Below the pieces are notes generated by a model that worked only from the letters and a program-made list of their open reading frames with translations, did not search any database and was not told the origin of the DNA. Of a stretch of DNA of 64,000 nt, positions 17,676-25,948 are shown piece by piece. Position 1 is the first letter of the stretch, and each line of letters opens with the position of its first letter. Position numbers and translations under genes: made by a program. This DNA comes from Actinomadura sp. DC4. GTDB taxonomy: Bacteria; Actinomycetota; Actinomycetes; Streptosporangiales; Streptosporangiaceae. The stretch is from contig NZ_JAUEQY010000007.1 of the NCBI RefSeq assembly GCF_030406325.1, positions 62,001 through 126,000 of the forward strand, given 5' to 3'.

Positions 17676-18901
17676 GACCGGCTCCGGGCGCCGACGATGG
17701 CGGCGGTGCGGCGCATCTCGTTGTCCACGACCATGATCGCTTCGTCCACTCCCATTCCCGGCCGGGCCAGCAGCAGGTCGGCCGCGACACCCATGGCGAC
17801 GCCCGCCGCGATCTGCGCGGATCGTTCGGTCTCGGTGGAGGAGCCGCCGCAGTAGGCGGCCACACCCGCGGCCCTACAGGCCAGCAGGGCCTGGACCGCG
17901 AGGTCGAGCCCGCCCACGTCGGGCAGCTTGACCTGCAGCATGTCCGCCGCCTCCGCCGCGGCGAACTCCCGGACGTCCTCCAGCGTGTTGCACCACTCGT
18001 CGGCGACCAGCTCCACGGCGGAGCCGTGGCGGCGCAGCAGCCGGCGGAGCGTGGCGAGCGCCTGGATCTGCTCCTCGCGCGACGCCGCCTGCACGGGTTG
18101 TTCGATCCGCAGGCCGAACGGCGCGGCGGCCTCACCCAGCCCGGCGAGGAAGCGGGCGCACGCCTCCAGCGACCCGAACGTCTCGCCGATCGTGCCGTAG
18201 CAGTCGAAGTGCAGCGTCGGTGTGTAGCCGGCGTCGTCGCGGTGTTCGAGGATCCGGTCGCGCACCCAGCGGACGTAGCGCCGGAGCAGCTCCCCGTCGT
18301 CCCCGACGAGCGCGCGGGCGTTGTTGATCAAGCCGTGCGGGAGCTCGGCGACGCGGCGCAGGATCATCCGGTCAACGCCGTCGTGCCGGTTCTCGCCGCA
18401 CTGCGCGAAGATCGGGACCGGCCTGAACGCGGTGCCGGTCCCGTACTCCGCCGCGACGGTCTCGGCGACCGTCAGCCGGCAGGCGTGCGCCGCCGCGGCG
18501 AGCGTCGCCTGGCTGACGCCGTAGTGGACCGGCGCGGGGAGCCCCAGCCGGGCGAGCCGCGCACTCGACTCGCGGAAGGAGCCGACCGCGGTGCCTGCGA
18601 GCGCGTCGTGGAGCACCGGCCCGAGCCGGGCGCACTCGGTGGCGGCGTCGAGCAGCGGCTCGCGTCCCGCCACTCCGGCGTACTGCACCGTCACGCCCGT
18701 GCCCACGACGACGGTGCCGTCGTCGAGCGTGAGCAGGACGCTGATCGACTCGCTCGGCTGCCGTACGCGCCGGTATCCCGGGGTGCGCGGCGGCGAGGTG
18801 TAGAAGTGCCCGTCGGAGACAGCGCCGTGCCGGATCGCCTCGCGGTCGTCGCTGGGGAACGCCCCGAGCCCGGCGACGCAGAGGACGTCGTGGATCCTCA
18901 T
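17672..18901 (-). CDS. mal: Methylaspartate ammonia-lyase (3-methylaspartase)
   Basis: 409 residues, collinear with the enolase-superfamily MAL family from the first residues (GAFPSDDREAIRHGAVSDGHF). Counterparts of the known catalytic residues are in place: Gln167 (PIFAQ), His189 (LPHGLIN), metal ligands Asp233, Glu267 and Asp301, Gln323 and the base Lys325 (LQVKLPDVGG). It eliminates ammonia from threo-3-methylaspartate to give mesaconate. One difference stands out: the GGTCNET loop that contacts the substrate carboxylate reads GGSSTET here (Ser354-Ser355 for Thr-Cys). That may change substrate preference. Glutamate mutase genes are not in the window. Confidence 0.9.
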   Translation of the reverse strand: MRIHDVLCVAGLGAFPSDDREAIRHGAVSDGHFYTSPPRTPGYRRVRQPSESISVLLTLDDGTVVVGTGVTVQYAGVAGREPLLDAATECARLGPVLHDALAGTAVGSFRESSARLARLGLPAPVHYGVSQATLAAAAHACRLTVAETVAAEYGTGTAFRPVPIFAQCGENRHDGVDRMILRRVAELPHGLINNARALVGDDGELLRRYVRWVRDRILEHRDDAGYTPTLHFDCYGTIGETFGSLEACARFLAGLGEAAAPFGLRIEQPVQAASREEQIQALATLRRLLRRHGSAVELVADEWCNTLEDVREFAAAEAADMLQVKLPDVGGLDLAVQALLACRAAGVAAYCGGSSTETERSAQIAAGVAMGVAADLLLARPGMGVDEAIMVVDNEMRRTAAIVGARSRS

Positions 18902-18902
18902 G

Positions 18903-20864
18903 TCAGCCCGCGTACCTCTCGACCCAGTCCACGACGCGCCGGTTGTAGTCCAGGCGGTGGGACGGCCGGCCGTTGACGACGAAGATGTGCGGGCTGCCGG
19001 GGTAGATGACCAGCCGCGTCGGCACGCCGCGCTCGCGCAGCGCGGTGTGCCACTGCTGCGCCTGGGGGAACGGGCTGCGCACGTCGTCGCCGCCGTGCAG
19101 GACCAGCGTCGGCGTGCTCACCCGGTCGACATGGGTGATGGGCGCCTGGGCGGCGTAGCGCTCGCGCTCCTCCCACGGCCGCCCGCCGAACTCCGACTCG
19201 CTCAGCCCCCGCCGGTTGTCGGAGTAGCCGACCGTGCCGGCCGGGTCGCAGATCAGCCCGCCGGGGACCGCGGCGGCGAACCGGTCGTCGTGGGCGGTCA
19301 GGTAGCAGGCCATGTAGCCGCCGTAGCTGTACCCGGTCACCGCGAGCCGGGCCGGGTCGGCGATCCCCTCGGCGACGAGCGCGTCGATCGGCTCCAGCAG
19401 GTCCTTCGCGTCGGAGACGCCCCACTCGCCCCTCGTGGCGGTCAGGAACCGTTCGCCGTACCCGTCGCTGGCCCGCGGGTTGACCAGCAGGACGTTCCAC
19501 CCGCGCGCGACGAGCTCGTGGTGGTAGAGGTGCACGTCGTCGAGGCCGGGGTGCCAGGAGTTGTGCGGCCCGCCGTGCACGTCGAGCAGCAGCGGCCGTG
19601 GCCCCTCGGCGTCCGGGTCGCGCATCAGCCAGGCCTGTACGCGCGTGCCGTCGCTGATCTCGTACTCGCGCTCCACGCGTTCGTACGGCGTGACGCCCTC
19701 CAGGGCGGCCCCGTGGGCGGTGTGGACCTCCCGGTTGCCGGAGGCCGGGTCCAGGGTGACGATCTCGCCGAACGACGCGGGCGTGCCGAGGGCGAAGGCC
19801 GCCCGGCCCGCGGCCACCGAGACGCCCGAGACGGTGGCTCCGGCATCGGTGAACACCGGCCGCGGCTCGCCGCCCGTCTCGCCGACCGTGTAGAGGTGGA
19901 CGCAGCCTCGGTCGCTGACGCAGAACAGGACGGTGCGCCCGTCGTCGATCAGCTGCGGCGGGCCGCCCGGATAGCCGGGAAAGCCGACCGCGACGCTCCG
20001 GTCCAGCGACGCCGCGAGGTCGGTCGTCTCGCCGCCGTCGAGCGGGAGGCGTACCAGCCGCATGTTGCCGTCGCGGGCCTCGGGGGTCTCGCCGCCCACC
20101 AGCAGGGCCGTGCCGTCGCGGGTCCAGGAGACCGTGGCCGCCCAGCCGCCGTCGGCGTTCACCTGCCGGGGCGGCGCGCCGGTGTCCTTCACGTCGATCA
20201 CGTGCACGCCGGTGCTGCGGGTCAGGTCGGCGTCCGGGCCGAGCGCCGCGGGGAAGGCCAGCCGGCCGCCCTCCGGCGACCAGGACGGCTGCCCGGCGTT
20301 CCACTCGCCGCCGGTGAGGCGCCGGCACTCCGCCGACGCCACGTCGAGAACGTGCAGGTGCCGCCGTACGCTCCGCACCAGGCCCTGCCCGTCCGCGAGG
20401 TAGTCGAGGCGGTCGCACACGATCGGCGCGTACGCCCGGCGTTCGCGGGCCGCGGCGTCCTCCCCCGGTTCGGCGAGCAGGTCCACCGGGGCCGTGAAGG
20501 CGATGCGCGTGCCGTCCGGGCTCCAGACCGGGGTGCCCGCGCCCAGCGGGAGCGTGGTGAGGGGCCGTGCCTCGCCGCCGCCCGCGGGCAGCAGCCAGAT
20601 CTGCGGCGCGTCGCCGTCCTTGCGTAGGAACGCCACGTTCGTCCCGTCGGGCGACCACGTGGGCGACGTGTCGGCCGGCCCGCCGGTCAGCGGGGTCGGC
20701 GTCCCGCCGTCGAGGGCGACCCGCCACAGGCCGCGTACGTTCCGGTCGGTGTCCAGGTCGACGGTGCGCAGGACGTAGACGACCTGCGTGCCGTCGGGCG
20801 ATATCGCCGGCTCCTCCGGAAGCGCGATCGCGGCCAGGTCGTCGATGGTGAGGCGTCGGGTCAT
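18903..20864 (-). CDS. S9-family peptidase (prolyl oligopeptidase/acylaminoacyl-peptidase type)
   Basis: 653 residues. The N-terminal two thirds form a WD40/PD40-type beta-propeller with repeated ISPDGTQVVY, WSPDGTNVAF, WSPDGTRIAF and WSPEGGRLAF segments. The C-terminal alpha/beta-hydrolase domain has nucleophile Ser513 (GYSYGGYMA), Asp594 (HGGDD) and His626 (SPHIF). There is no signal peptide, so it acts in the cytoplasm on short peptides or N-acyl peptides. It is the first gene of the operon that continues, 1 nt later, into methylaspartate ammonia-lyase. That argues the lyase substrate is released from peptides. Confidence 0.92.
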   Translation of the reverse strand: MTRRLTIDDLAAIALPEEPAISPDGTQVVYVLRTVDLDTDRNVRGLWRVALDGGTPTPLTGGPADTSPTWSPDGTNVAFLRKDGDAPQIWLLPAGGGEARPLTTLPLGAGTPVWSPDGTRIAFTAPVDLLAEPGEDAAARERRAYAPIVCDRLDYLADGQGLVRSVRRHLHVLDVASAECRRLTGGEWNAGQPSWSPEGGRLAFPAALGPDADLTRSTGVHVIDVKDTGAPPRQVNADGGWAATVSWTRDGTALLVGGETPEARDGNMRLVRLPLDGGETTDLAASLDRSVAVGFPGYPGGPPQLIDDGRTVLFCVSDRGCVHLYTVGETGGEPRPVFTDAGATVSGVSVAAGRAAFALGTPASFGEIVTLDPASGNREVHTAHGAALEGVTPYERVEREYEISDGTRVQAWLMRDPDAEGPRPLLLDVHGGPHNSWHPGLDDVHLYHHELVARGWNVLLVNPRASDGYGERFLTATRGEWGVSDAKDLLEPIDALVAEGIADPARLAVTGYSYGGYMACYLTAHDDRFAAAVPGGLICDPAGTVGYSDNRRGLSESEFGGRPWEERERYAAQAPITHVDRVSTPTLVLHGGDDVRSPFPQAQQWHTALRERGVPTRLVIYPGSPHIFVVNGRPSHRLDYNRRVVDWVERYAG

Positions 20865-20881
20865 TCGGGCTCCTCCAGTCC

Positions 20882-20898
20882 GTGACGACGTCCGTCAC
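20882..20898. promoter_or_regulatory. Inverted repeat upstream of the S9 peptidase operon
   Basis: GTGACG, ACGTC, CGTCAC: perfect 6-nt arms with a 5-nt spacer, 17 nt before the start of the S9 gene. A further GCGTCAC follows at 20901. This is a possible operator of the peptidase/ammonia-lyase operon; the regulator is unknown. Confidence 0.35.
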
Positions 20899-20999
20899 CG
20901 GCGTCACGGCACCGATGCTGGCACGTACGGCGACCTGGGGGTTCGTCCGCGAGCACGAGGCGGGTCAGCCCCGGCTGGTCACCGCCACCAAGTCCGTGA

Positions 21000-21539
21000 T
21001 CACTCACTCATGCCCAGGGCCGCGCAGGCGCCGTCCACGGCCGCCCGGCGGAGCTCGTCCCTGGGCACGTCGGCGAACTGGATCGTGCAGTCCTGGATGC
21101 CGCCGAAGGCGATCACGGCCCGGGTGGCCTGCTCCAGCGTGGGGTCGGGGCCGTGCAGCAGCCTCCCAAGCCGCCCGCGCCATTCGAACACGCGGTCGAT
21201 CAGGCCCAGGTCGGCGAACGTGGTCAGCTCGCTGAGCATGAGCACCATCTCCCGGCGATGGCGGTAGTGGAAGTCGAAGTAGCCCTCCAGCAGGGCGCGG
21301 GGCGCGACCTCGCCCAGCGCCTCCTGGCCCAGCAGGAACCTCTCCTCCTCGTCGAGGATCGGCTGCACGATGCTGCGGACCAGCTCCTCGCGTGAGGAGA
21401 AGTGGTAGTAGAGCGCCGGCTTGGTGATGCCCAGCCGGTCGGCGATGTCCTGCAGGCTGGTCCGCTGCACGCCCCGCTGCGCGAAGAGCTCGCGGGCGAC
21501 CTCCTGGATCCGCTGCTTGGTGTCCGAGGGACGAGGCAT
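21000..21539 (-). CDS. TetR-family transcriptional regulator
   Basis: 179 residues with the canonical N-terminal TetR HTH: QRIQEVARELFAQRGVQRTSLQDIADRLGITKPALYYHFSSREEL (residues about 9-53). The ligand-binding helices that follow show no recognisable family. It is divergent from the FAD monooxygenase gene, with a 77-nt gap containing strong inverted repeats. It very likely represses that gene and itself. The ligand is unknown. Confidence 0.92.
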   Translation of the reverse strand: MPRPSDTKQRIQEVARELFAQRGVQRTSLQDIADRLGITKPALYYHFSSREELVRSIVQPILDEEERFLLGQEALGEVAPRALLEGYFDFHYRHRREMVLMLSELTTFADLGLIDRVFEWRGRLGRLLHGPDPTLEQATRAVIAFGGIQDCTIQFADVPRDELRRAAVDGACAALGMSE

Positions 21540-21555
21540 GCCGCCAATCTATCTG

Positions 21556-21604
21556 ACTTAACGATAGGTAAGTAACGATGCTACGCTTACTTATCGTTAA
21601 GTAA
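21556..21604. promoter_or_regulatory. Paired TetR operators between regulator and FAD monooxygenase
   Basis: Two inverted copies of ACTTAACGATARGTAAG (21556-21572 and, reversed, 21586-21602) differ at one base. The right copy lies within a perfect TetR-style site, TTACTTA-TCGT-TAAGTAA, at 21587-21604, directly against the AAGGAG of the monooxygenase. The AT-rich composition contrasts with the flanks. The layout predicts repression of both divergent genes. Confidence 0.8.
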
Positions 21605-21616
21605 GGAGACATGCTC

Positions 21617-22858
21617 ATGCGGATCCTCATCTCCGGCGCCAGCGTCGCCGGTCCGGTACTGGCGTACTGGCTCACCAGGCACGGCTTCTCCGTCACCGTC
21701 GTCGAGCGCGCGCCGGCTCTGCGCAAGACCGGCGGCCACGCGGTCGACCTCTTCCGGCCCGCGATGGACATCTCGGAGAAAATGGGCGTGCTCCCGCGCG
21801 TCGAGGAGCGGGCCACCGGCTCGAACCGGCTGACCCTCCGCCCGGAGGGCTCACGGCGCCCCGTACGGGTGGACCTGTCCAAGATCTTCGGTGCCACCTC
21901 CGACCGGCACGCCGAGATCATGCGCGACGACCTGAGCGAGATCTACTACGACGCCACGCGCGACGACGTCGAGTACGTCTTCGACGACTCGATCACCGCG
22001 ATCTCGCCTGAGGGCGAGGTGCGGTTCGAGAACGCCGCGCCGCGCCGCTTCGACCTCGTCGTCGGCGCGGACGGGCTGCACTCCAACGTCCGCCGCCTCA
22101 CCTTCGGCGACGAGTCCGGCTTCAGCTCCTTCATCGGGGCCTACCTCGCGGTGCTGACCCTGCCCAACGCCTCCGCCCTGGACGGCGAGCTCCTCATCCA
22201 CGTCGGCGTCGGCCGTACCGCCGGCATGTACGGCGAGCGGCACCTCGGCGACGCGCGGGCGCTGTTCCTGTTCCGGAGCGAAGGCGAGCTCGACTACGGC
22301 CACCGCGACGTGCCCCGCCAGAAGGAGCTGCTGCGCGGCGCCTTCGCGGGCATGCACGCCGACGTGGACGGCTGGCTGGACGAGCTCGACCGCACCCCGG
22401 CGTTCTACTTCGACTCGATCACCCAGCTCCACATGGACACCTGGTCGCGGGGCCGGGTGACGCTCGTCGGCGACGCCGGCTACTGCCCCGGCCCGGCCGT
22501 CGGCGGCAGCACCAGCCTGGCCGTCGTCGGCGCGTACGTCCTCGCCGGGGAACTGGCGCGGGCGGGCGGCGACCACTCGCGCGCCTTCCCCGCCTACGAG
22601 CACGCGATGGCCGAATACGTACGCGGCAGCCGCGCGGTCGCGCTGAGCGCGGCGAAGACCCTGATCCCGACGTCCCGCCTCGGCGTACGGGGCCTGGTCC
22701 AGGGCGCCCGCCTGGTCTCCGCCCTGCCCGCGGCGCCCGGCCGCGCCCTCCTCCGCCTCACCTCCAGGACCGCGCGCCTCCACGACTCCATGACCGTCGA
22801 GGACTATCCGCCGTCGCCCGCCGGAGCCGCTCTCGGGAGCGGGCTGAAGGCGGAGTGA
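21617..22858 (+). CDS. FAD-dependent monooxygenase (PHBH/TetX-like group A)
   Basis: 413 residues. The ATG at 21617 is used because AAGGAG lies 8 nt upstream; the ATG at 21611 is too close. FAD-binding signatures are in order: ISGASVAGPVLAYWL (dinucleotide fold), DLVVGADGLHSNVR (DG motif) and RVTLVGDAGYCPGP (GD motif). The class hydroxylates aromatics or modifies antibiotics using NAD(P)H and O2. Control by the divergent TetR protein, through operators overlapping its 5' end, suggests it is induced by its own substrate. Detoxification or resistance is a plausible role. It sits inside the peptide-salvage island but need not belong to it. Confidence 0.9.
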   Translation: MRILISGASVAGPVLAYWLTRHGFSVTVVERAPALRKTGGHAVDLFRPAMDISEKMGVLPRVEERATGSNRLTLRPEGSRRPVRVDLSKIFGATSDRHAEIMRDDLSEIYYDATRDDVEYVFDDSITAISPEGEVRFENAAPRRFDLVVGADGLHSNVRRLTFGDESGFSSFIGAYLAVLTLPNASALDGELLIHVGVGRTAGMYGERHLGDARALFLFRSEGELDYGHRDVPRQKELLRGAFAGMHADVDGWLDELDRTPAFYFDSITQLHMDTWSRGRVTLVGDAGYCPGPAVGGSTSLAVVGAYVLAGELARAGGDHSRAFPAYEHAMAEYVRGSRAVALSAAKTLIPTSRLGVRGLVQGARLVSALPAAPGRALLRLTSRTARLHDSMTVEDYPPSPAGAALGSGLKAE

Positions 22859-22870
22859 GAGCGGGCGCGT

Positions 22871-24259
22871 TCAGACGGCGTCGCTGACCGTCGACATGTT
22901 GAAGTCGGGCACCCGGACCGGCGGCATCGCCGTACGCCGGAAGTGGTCGCCGCGTTCGCGCGGCAGGGCGCGCTCGGTCCGGCCCGCCTCGGTGAGCCGG
23001 CCCAGGAGGCCGACCGGGGACTCGTTGAACCGGAAGTTGTTCACCGCGCCCCGTACCCGGCCGTCCTCCACGAGGTACACACCGTCGCGGGTCAGGCCGG
23101 TGCACAGCAGGGTCTGCGGGTCGACCTCGCGGACGTACCACAGGGCGGTCAGCAGCAGGCCGCGCCCGGTCGAGGCGATCATCTCCCCCAGCGACGCGTC
23201 GCCTCCGTCCAGGATGAGGTTCCCGGCCATCGGCCGCGGCCGTGCCCCCGTCCGCCGCGCCCACGACCGTGTACGCACGAGGTCCGCGAGCCGGCCGGTG
23301 TCGATCCACGGCCCGGCCGGCACCGGCTGGCCGTTGTCGAAGACCGACCGCATGCCGTTCGCCGCCGTGGTGACGATGTCGAACGGCGCGCACTGGAGGC
23401 CGGGGAAGGCCGGGTCCGAGCGCAGGGTCAGCGGCAGCGCCGCCAGCCGCTCGCCGACGCGGCCGCCGCCCGGCCCGGCGCCGAACACGTTGCGGCCCTC
23501 GTCGGCGTCCCGCGCGGACGCGTTGAGGTACGCGCAGAGCATCAGGTCGGCCACCGCGGCGGGCGGCAGGATCGTCTCGTACCGGCCCGGCGGCAGCTCG
23601 ACGCACCGCGCCGCCCAGTCCAGGCGCTGCGCGAGCTCGGAGGACGCGGCGGCGACGTCGAGGTCGGCGAAGTCACGCGTGTGCGCGCCCCACCAGGACG
23701 AACGCGTGTTGTCGCCCGACCGCCCGGTCAGCTCCAGCCGGCCGTCGGGCTGGTCGAAGCGCCGCCGCAGGCCGGTCGAGGTGGCCAGGAAGAAGGAGTC
23801 AACCTGGTGCTCGGCATAGCCGTACAGCGACCGATCCGAGCGACGCCAGTCCCCGATCACCGCGGCGAGCGCGGGGACGAACCGGTCGAAGACCGTGGCG
23901 TCCGTCGCGGCGGCGTCCGCGTCCCAGTCGTCGTCGTGCGCGTACGGCTCGACGAGCGGGCTCGCGTCGGAGGCCGGCTCGGCGTGCCGGGCCGCCGCCT
24001 CGGACGCGCGGGCGAGGTCCGCGGCCTCCGCGGGCGTCGCGACCGTACGGGTGACCACGCCCGCCCGCGTCCCGGCGCCGCCCTCCAGCGTGGAGATGAC
24101 CGTGAGCGCGCGGGTCCGCGTCTCGCCGCTGGTGGTGAGGGCGTTGCCCGCCCACCGCAGGTTCGTCTCGCTGTGCTCGGCCGCGACGACGACGCAGCCG
24201 TCCGAGGCGGACGCCGCGAGCGCGGCCCCGGCCAGATCCTGCGCGCGGTGCGTGCTCAT
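22871..24259 (-). CDS. pmbA: TldE/PmbA-like metallopeptidase partner
   Basis: 462 residues. The ATG at 24259 overlaps the tldD stop by 4 nt. It has the TldD/TldE fold features (LPPGRYETILPPAAVADLM, MAGNLILDGGDASLGEMIASTGRGLLL, VNNFRFNESP) but lacks the HExxxH zinc motif, as expected for the non-catalytic TldE/PmbA subunit. In E. coli, TldD and TldE form a heterodimer that degrades unfolded or modified peptides and matures microcin B17. Within this peptidase-rich island, turnover of imported or modified peptides is the likely role. It converges on the monooxygenase gene. Confidence 0.88.
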   Translation of the reverse strand: MSTHRAQDLAGAALAASASDGCVVVAAEHSETNLRWAGNALTTSGETRTRALTVISTLEGGAGTRAGVVTRTVATPAEAADLARASEAAARHAEPASDASPLVEPYAHDDDWDADAAATDATVFDRFVPALAAVIGDWRRSDRSLYGYAEHQVDSFFLATSTGLRRRFDQPDGRLELTGRSGDNTRSSWWGAHTRDFADLDVAAASSELAQRLDWAARCVELPPGRYETILPPAAVADLMLCAYLNASARDADEGRNVFGAGPGGGRVGERLAALPLTLRSDPAFPGLQCAPFDIVTTAANGMRSVFDNGQPVPAGPWIDTGRLADLVRTRSWARRTGARPRPMAGNLILDGGDASLGEMIASTGRGLLLTALWYVREVDPQTLLCTGLTRDGVYLVEDGRVRGAVNNFRFNESPVGLLGRLTEAGRTERALPRERGDHFRRTAMPPVRVPDFNMSTVSDAV

Positions 24260-25758
24260 CGGCCCCCCTCGTTCCTGGTGTTGAGGACGTTGACGCCGCG
24301 GAACACCGCGGCGGGCGCGCCGTGCGAGACCGCCGCGAGCTGTCCCGGCTGGCCCTTGCCGCAGCCGAAGGTCCCGCCGAGGACGTACGTCTCCGGGCCG
24401 CCGGCCGCCTCCAACGCGCCCCAGAAGTCCGTGGTCCTGGACTGGTACGCGACGTCGCGTACCTGCCCGGCGAGCCGGCCGTGCTCGATGCGGTGGAACC
24501 GCTGGCCGGTGAACTGGAAGTTGTACCGCTGCATGTCGATCGACCAGGACCTGTCGCCCTCGATGTAGATGCCCCGGTCCACCCCGGCGATCAGCTCCTC
24601 GGTGGAGGGGCCGTCCGGCGCCGGCGACAGGGACACGTTCGCCATGCGCTGCAGCGGGACGCGCCCGGCCGTGTCGGCGAACGCGCAGCCGTTCGACCGC
24701 TCGAACCCGACGGACCGCGCGAGCTGCCGGTTGACCTGGTACCCGACGAGCACCCCGGCCCGTACAAGGTCGAACCGCCGGGTCGCGACCCCCTCGTCGT
24801 CGTAGCCGATGGTCGACAGGCCGTGCTCCGCCGTACGGTCGCCCGTCACGTTCATCGCCGCGCTGCCGTAGCGCAGCGTGCCCAGCCCGTCCGGGGTGGC
24901 GAAGCTCGTCCCGGCGAACGCGGCCTCGTAGCCCAGCGCGCGGTCCAGCTCGGTGGCGTGCCCGATCGACTCGTGGATCGTCAGCCACAGGTTCGACGGG
25001 GCGATGACCAGGTCGTACGCGCCCGGCTCGACGCTCGGCGCCCGCGCGTGCTCCCGCAGCAGGCCGGGCAGCGCGGCGATCTCCGCGTCGAAGTCCCAGC
25101 CGGTCCCGGTGAGGTACTCCCAGCCGCGGCCGGCGGCCGGGGCGAGCGTGCGCATCGAGGCGAACGACCCGGCGGCGACGGTGAACGCGGTGAGCTGCGG
25201 GGCGATCCGCACTCGCTGCTGCGTGGTCACCGTGCCGGCCGTGTCGGCGTAGAACTTGTGCTCGACGGCCTGCACGACGGAGGCGTCCACGTGGTCGACG
25301 CCGTCCGCGGCCAGCGCCCGGCCGGACAGCTCGGCCAGCCGCGCGAACCGTTCGCCCTCCGGCACGTCGAACGGGTTCACCTCATACGCCGAGACCCAGG
25401 TGACGTCGCCGTGCGCGGGCTCGGGCGCCGGCTCGACCGGGTCGCCGCGCAGGGCCCGGCTCGTCCGCGCCGTCGCCACCGCGCGCTCGGCCAGCGCCGC
25501 CGCCGCGTCCGTGGTCAGCGCGGCGCCGGACGCGAACCCCCACGTGCCGTCGTGCACCACGCGGACCGCCAGCCCGGTGACCTCGTCGTCGGAGGAGGAG
25601 TCGAGGCGGCCGTCGCGGAGGCGGAGCCGCCCGAGGCGCACCCGTTCGAGACGGAAGTCGGCGTGGTGCGCGCCCAGGCTCCGCGCCCGTTCGAGGGCGG
25701 CGTCCGCGAGCGCGCGCAGGGGCAGCGCGAGGAAGGACGGGTCGATCTCACGCGCCAT
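24256..25758 (-). CDS. tldD: TldD-like metallopeptidase
   Basis: 500 residues from the ATG at 25758 (GGAG about 9 nt upstream). The zinc motif HESIGH (HExxxH) is present, followed by ELDRALGYEAAFAGTSFATPDGL. The conserved C-terminal GGTFGCGKGQPGQ supplies a Cys ligand. It is the catalytic subunit for the TldE encoded immediately downstream with an ATGA overlap. The strong coupling predicts equal synthesis of the two subunits. It diverges from the serine hydrolase/NSAR pair across 190 nt. Confidence 0.92.
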   Translation of the reverse strand: MAREIDPSFLALPLRALADAALERARSLGAHHADFRLERVRLGRLRLRDGRLDSSSDDEVTGLAVRVVHDGTWGFASGAALTTDAAAALAERAVATARTSRALRGDPVEPAPEPAHGDVTWVSAYEVNPFDVPEGERFARLAELSGRALAADGVDHVDASVVQAVEHKFYADTAGTVTTQQRVRIAPQLTAFTVAAGSFASMRTLAPAAGRGWEYLTGTGWDFDAEIAALPGLLREHARAPSVEPGAYDLVIAPSNLWLTIHESIGHATELDRALGYEAAFAGTSFATPDGLGTLRYGSAAMNVTGDRTAEHGLSTIGYDDEGVATRRFDLVRAGVLVGYQVNRQLARSVGFERSNGCAFADTAGRVPLQRMANVSLSPAPDGPSTEELIAGVDRGIYIEGDRSWSIDMQRYNFQFTGQRFHRIEHGRLAGQVRDVAYQSRTTDFWGALEAAGGPETYVLGGTFGCGKGQPGQLAAVSHGAPAAVFRGVNVLNTRNEGGR

Positions 25759-25792
25759 GCCGGATCTCCGCTCAGCCGGGTAGGACTCCGAG

Positions 25793-25807
25793 CGTCTCGC
25801 AGAGACG
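25793..25807. promoter_or_regulatory. Inverted repeat in tldD upstream region
   Basis: CGTCTC, GCA, GAGACG: perfect 6-nt arms, 35 nt before tldD and within the 190-nt divergent region shared with the serine hydrolase gene. A possible operator; no direct support beyond symmetry and position. Confidence 0.3.
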
Positions 25808-25948
25808 TGTCCCGGTGCTCGTGGCCGGGGCCAAGATCCGGGGGCGTCGTTCGTTCCGGCGTCCGAAGAAGGGACGACCGGCCAGTGGTTAGCCTGACCG
25901 GGCGGTACGGACCTGCCCGAATCGCCGACTCGTACGGGAGACGCGCAC

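Noticed and set aside
18898-20907. 669-codon minus-strand frame over the S9 peptidase
   Set aside because: An out-of-phase copy of the S9 gene; only the overlapping 653-residue frame has the propeller repeats and Ser/Asp/His triad.
20907-20999. Plus-strand peptide-like stretch (LARTATWGFVREHEAG...) between the S9 and TetR genes
   Set aside because: Too short, with no start signal and no recognised family. It could be a gene remnant but there is no support.
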